Shown here: positions 4,887 through 6,690 of the stretch, in pieces | Layout of the letters: each line of letters starts with the position of its first letter | Position numbering within the stretch: position 1 is the first letter of the stretch | Notes under the pieces: generated by a model | Databases searched by the model: none | The model's input: the letters and a program-made list of their open reading frames with translations, nothing else | What the model was told of the DNA's origin: nothing | Position numbers and translations under genes: made by a program | Assembly: GCA_041082245.1 (NCBI GenBank) | Contig: JBDOIE010000134.1 | Location: forward strand, 1-6,690 | Source: DAOTVY01 sp041082245 | GTDB lineage: Bacteria > Chloroflexota > Chloroflexia > DTKN01 | Direction: 5' to 3' | Length of the DNA: 6,690 nucleotides

Positions 4887-6263
4887 ATGTCCGATCTACT
4901 TGTTCGCTTTCCTGCCGACTTTCGCTGGGGTGTTGCCGTATCCTCCCATCAGGTAGAGGGGAACAATTACGGGAACCAGTGGTGGGCGTGGGAGCAGAGG
5001 CCCGGACACATCGCCGAAGGGCATCGCTCCGGGGCCGCCTGTAACTGGTGGGAAACCCCCGAACCGGACCTCGACCTTGCGGCACAGATGGGGTTGAATG
5101 CCCTCCGCCTCTCGGTGGAGTGGTCGCGCATCGAACCGCGGCCGGACGTGTGGGACGAGGTTTCCCTCGCTCGCTACCGCGTGCTCCTGCGCGCCGTCCG
5201 CGACCGCGGGCTGGAGCCGATGGTCACACTGCACCACTTCACCGATCCCCTGTGGCTTGCCGAGCGAGGCGGCTGGGAGAATCCGGAGGCTCCCGAACGG
5301 TTCGCGCGCTATGTGCGAACGGCCGTGGAAGCGCTGGGGCCGGAGTGCAACCTCTGGTGCACGGTAAACGAGCCGAATGTATATGCCTTCATGGGGTACA
5401 TGGAGGGTGCGTTTCCCCCGGGGAAAAGGGATCTCCACGCGGCCGGGCGCGTGTTGCAGCACCTGCTCGAGGGGCATGCGGCCGCCTACCGCGAGATCCA
5501 CGCGCTTCAGCCGCTGGCACGGGTCGGGTTCGCGCACAACGTGCGCGTGTTCGACCCCGCGTGTCGGCTATCGCCGCTCGATCGGCTGATGGCCTGGCTG
5601 TTCGATCGCGCGTTCAACCTCTCTTCCCTCGAGCCGCTGGTACACGGCCGATTCGTTTTCCCGGCCAGCCAGGGCCCCGCGCCGCACCTGCGCCGCACGC
5701 TGGACTGGATCGGCCTGAACTACTATACCCGAGACCGCATCGCGTTCGCTCTGCGTCAGAAGGAACTCCTCTTTGCCCGCCGGTACCGTGCGCCCGACGC
5801 CGTTCTCCTGGACGGTGGCTACGGCGAGTTCTATCCCTATGGGATGTTCCGCTGCCTCAAGCGGCTGGCCCGGTTCGGGCTGCCGATCTACGTCACCGAG
5901 AACGGGGTGCCGGATGCGGACGACGACCTGCGCCCGCGTTACCTCCTCACGCACCTCTACGAGGTCTGGCGGGGCATCCGGGAAGGCTGGCCGATCCACG
6001 GGTACTACCACTGGACGCTGGTAGACAACTTCGAATGGGCTGCCGGATGGACCCTGCGTTTCGGGCTGATCGAACTGGACCCGCAAACCCAGCTCCGTCG
6101 GCCGCGCCCGAGCGCGCAGGTGTACGCGGCAGTCGTCCGCAACCGGGGCATCCCCGCCGAGCTGGCCGCGCAGCATGCGCCGGAGCTGCTCGTCCGGGAG
6201 GGGCAGGCGAAGCGGCGCCGGAGGGTTCTCGCAGCCCGGGAGGCATCGCGTGGGGAAACGTGA
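4887..6263 (+). CDS. GH1 family beta-glycosidase (beta-glucosidase/galactosidase-like)
   Basis: A 458-aa glycoside hydrolase family 1 enzyme, a retaining (beta/alpha)8 barrel that releases non-reducing-end sugars from beta-glycosides. Landmarks: S-S-H-Q-V-E-G 19-25 (Q22 at subsite -1); R-L-S-V-E-W-S-R-I 74-82; L-H-H-F 115-118; T-V-N-E-P-N 159-164 with acid/base E162; N-Y-Y-T 278-281; V-T-E-N-G with nucleophile E338; W376 and D-N-F-E-W 380-384. E383 at the sugar O4/O6 position is the residue of non-phosphorylated substrates; 6-phospho-glycosidases usually have serine there. There is no signal peptide, so it is cytoplasmic and needs an imported substrate. The N-terminal G-N-N-Y-G-N-Q-W-W-A-W-E (25-36) marks a subgroup typical of thermophile enzymes (from memory). 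Beyond the barrel is a basic C-terminal tail with K-R-R-R-R near 440. It is probably translationally coupled to the MFS gene, and its end overlaps the next gene. Sugar specificity (glucose, galactose, glucosamine) cannot be read. Confidence -1.
   Translation: MSDLLVRFPADFRWGVAVSSHQVEGNNYGNQWWAWEQRPGHIAEGHRSGAACNWWETPEPDLDLAAQMGLNALRLSVEWSRIEPRPDVWDEVSLARYRVLLRAVRDRGLEPMVTLHHFTDPLWLAERGGWENPEAPERFARYVRTAVEALGPECNLWCTVNEPNVYAFMGYMEGAFPPGKRDLHAAGRVLQHLLEGHAAAYREIHALQPLARVGFAHNVRVFDPACRLSPLDRLMAWLFDRAFNLSSLEPLVHGRFVFPASQGPAPHLRRTLDWIGLNYYTRDRIAFALRQKELLFARRYRAPDAVLLDGGYGEFYPYGMFRCLKRLARFGLPIYVTENGVPDADDDLRPRYLLTHLYEVWRGIREGWPIHGYYHWTLVDNFEWAAGWTLRFGLIELDPQTQLRRPRPSAQVYAAVVRNRGIPAELAAQHAPELLVREGQAKRRRRVLAAREASRGET
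6238..6243 (+). promoter_or_regulatory. Ribosome binding site inside the GH1 gene for the next MFS gene
   Basis: GGGAGG lies 6 nt before GTG 6250, within the last codons of the GH1 gene. It fixes a 14-nt overlap and implies coupled translation of the two products. Confidence -1.
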
Positions 6264-6690
6264 GACCTCCCCCGCAACAAAATTGAACCCGGCAGCAGAC
6301 CTCGACGCTTGCTCTAGCGAGACGCCCGGTGAAGAGGAAACGCACGAACTGAGGCGCATCGTGCGCATCTCGATCCTGGAGGGCGTCTTCGCGCAGGTCT
6401 ACCTTTCCCTGGGGGGCCTCGGCAGCGCTTTCCTGACGCGCTTTGCCGTGATGCTGGAAGCCACGCCGATGCAGTTCGGGCTCTTCTCGGCGCTCGGCCA
6501 ACTGTCTCAGGTCTTCCAGCTGCTCGGGGTGGCGTTTACCTGGAAGAGGGGCTCTCGCAAGGCCGTCGTGGTCGGGCTGGCGGCTGCCGGCCGCGCAATC
6601 TCCGGGTTCTTCGGCCTCTTGCCGTTGCTCCTGCCGCGCGAGCAAGCGATGTGGGCCTTTCTCTGCCTGTACTTCCTGGCGACTTCCGCC
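6250..6690 (+). CDS. Second MFS-type membrane transporter, N-terminal part (continues past window)
   Basis: The GTG at 6250 opens a frame of 147 codons that stays open to the window end. The first 35 or so residues are polar and acidic (E-E-E at 28-30), a longer cytoplasmic lead than most MFS proteins have. Hydrophobic segments follow at about 41-62, 74-96, 104-128 and 133-147. Between the second and third is a short basic turn, W-K-R-G-S-R-K (98-104), where MFS proteins carry motif A, here without the G-x-x-x-D part. I therefore call it MFS-like with moderate confidence; other polytopic carriers are possible. It is not a copy of the upstream MFS protein: the aligned regions differ throughout. 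The 14-nt overlap with the GH1 gene and the internal ribosome binding site show that it belongs to the same operon, so it probably handles a related sugar or aglycone. Substrate unknown. Confidence -1.
   Translation, partial: MGKRETSPATKLNPAADLDACSSETPGEEETHELRRIVRISILEGVFAQVYLSLGGLGSAFLTRFAVMLEATPMQFGLFSALGQLSQVFQLLGVAFTWKRGSRKAVVVGLAAAGRAISGFFGLLPLLLPREQAMWAFLCLYFLATSA

Noticed and set aside
1..6690. CRISPR array, tRNA gene, insertion sequence or transposase
   Set aside because: No regularly spaced repeats, no cloverleaf with a T-arm, and no transposase motifs or paired terminal repeats with a target duplication were found on either strand.

Overview
The window is GC-rich, gene-dense bacterial DNA. 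It holds two divergent transcription units separated by a non-coding gap of about 820 bases. Ribosome binding sites are strong, there is one near-perfect sigma70-type promoter, two genes start with GTG, and genes in the right-hand unit overlap or nearly touch. The protein types (a multi-PAS sensor, a PIG-L deacetylase, a Spinster-like MFS carrier, and a GH1 enzyme with a G-N-N-x-x-N-x-W-W-A-W-E N-terminal signature) would fit Chloroflexota/Thermomicrobia or a similar GC-rich, possibly thermophilic lineage. There is no rRNA or other marker gene here, so that placement is a guess.

Left, bases 1-1797, minus strand: the first 599 codons of a soluble sensory protein with four consecutive PAS domains and the start of a GAF domain. 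The reading frame is open to the window edge. The output domain (kinase, GGDEF, HD-GYP or other) lies outside, so its class is unknown.

Middle, bases 1798-2621: no credible protein gene. On the minus side I see a possible leader for the sensor gene: a weak promoter, a nested hairpin, and a GC-rich hairpin followed by seven T. Near the centre is a perfect 15-bp inverted repeat with a 3-nt loop and TTTT on the plus side, shaped like an intrinsic terminator although no plus-strand gene precedes it. Bases 2121-2536 hold an unusually dense series of pairable arms (candidate structured RNA or DNA element). A consensus promoter, TTGACA-17-TAGAAT, then drives the right-hand unit.

Right, bases 2622-6690, plus strand: an apparent operon of at least four genes. 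These are a zinc-dependent PIG-L/LmbE deacetylase, a Spinster-like MFS transporter, a GH1 beta-glycosidase, and the N-terminal third of a second, different MFS protein that runs off the right end. The last two genes overlap by 14 nt. Neither enzyme has a visible signal peptide, so both probably act in the cytoplasm. The simplest reading is a small pathway that moves a glycoconjugate across the membrane, removes an N-acyl group and cleaves a beta-glycosidic bond. The substrate and the direction of transport cannot be read from the sequence.
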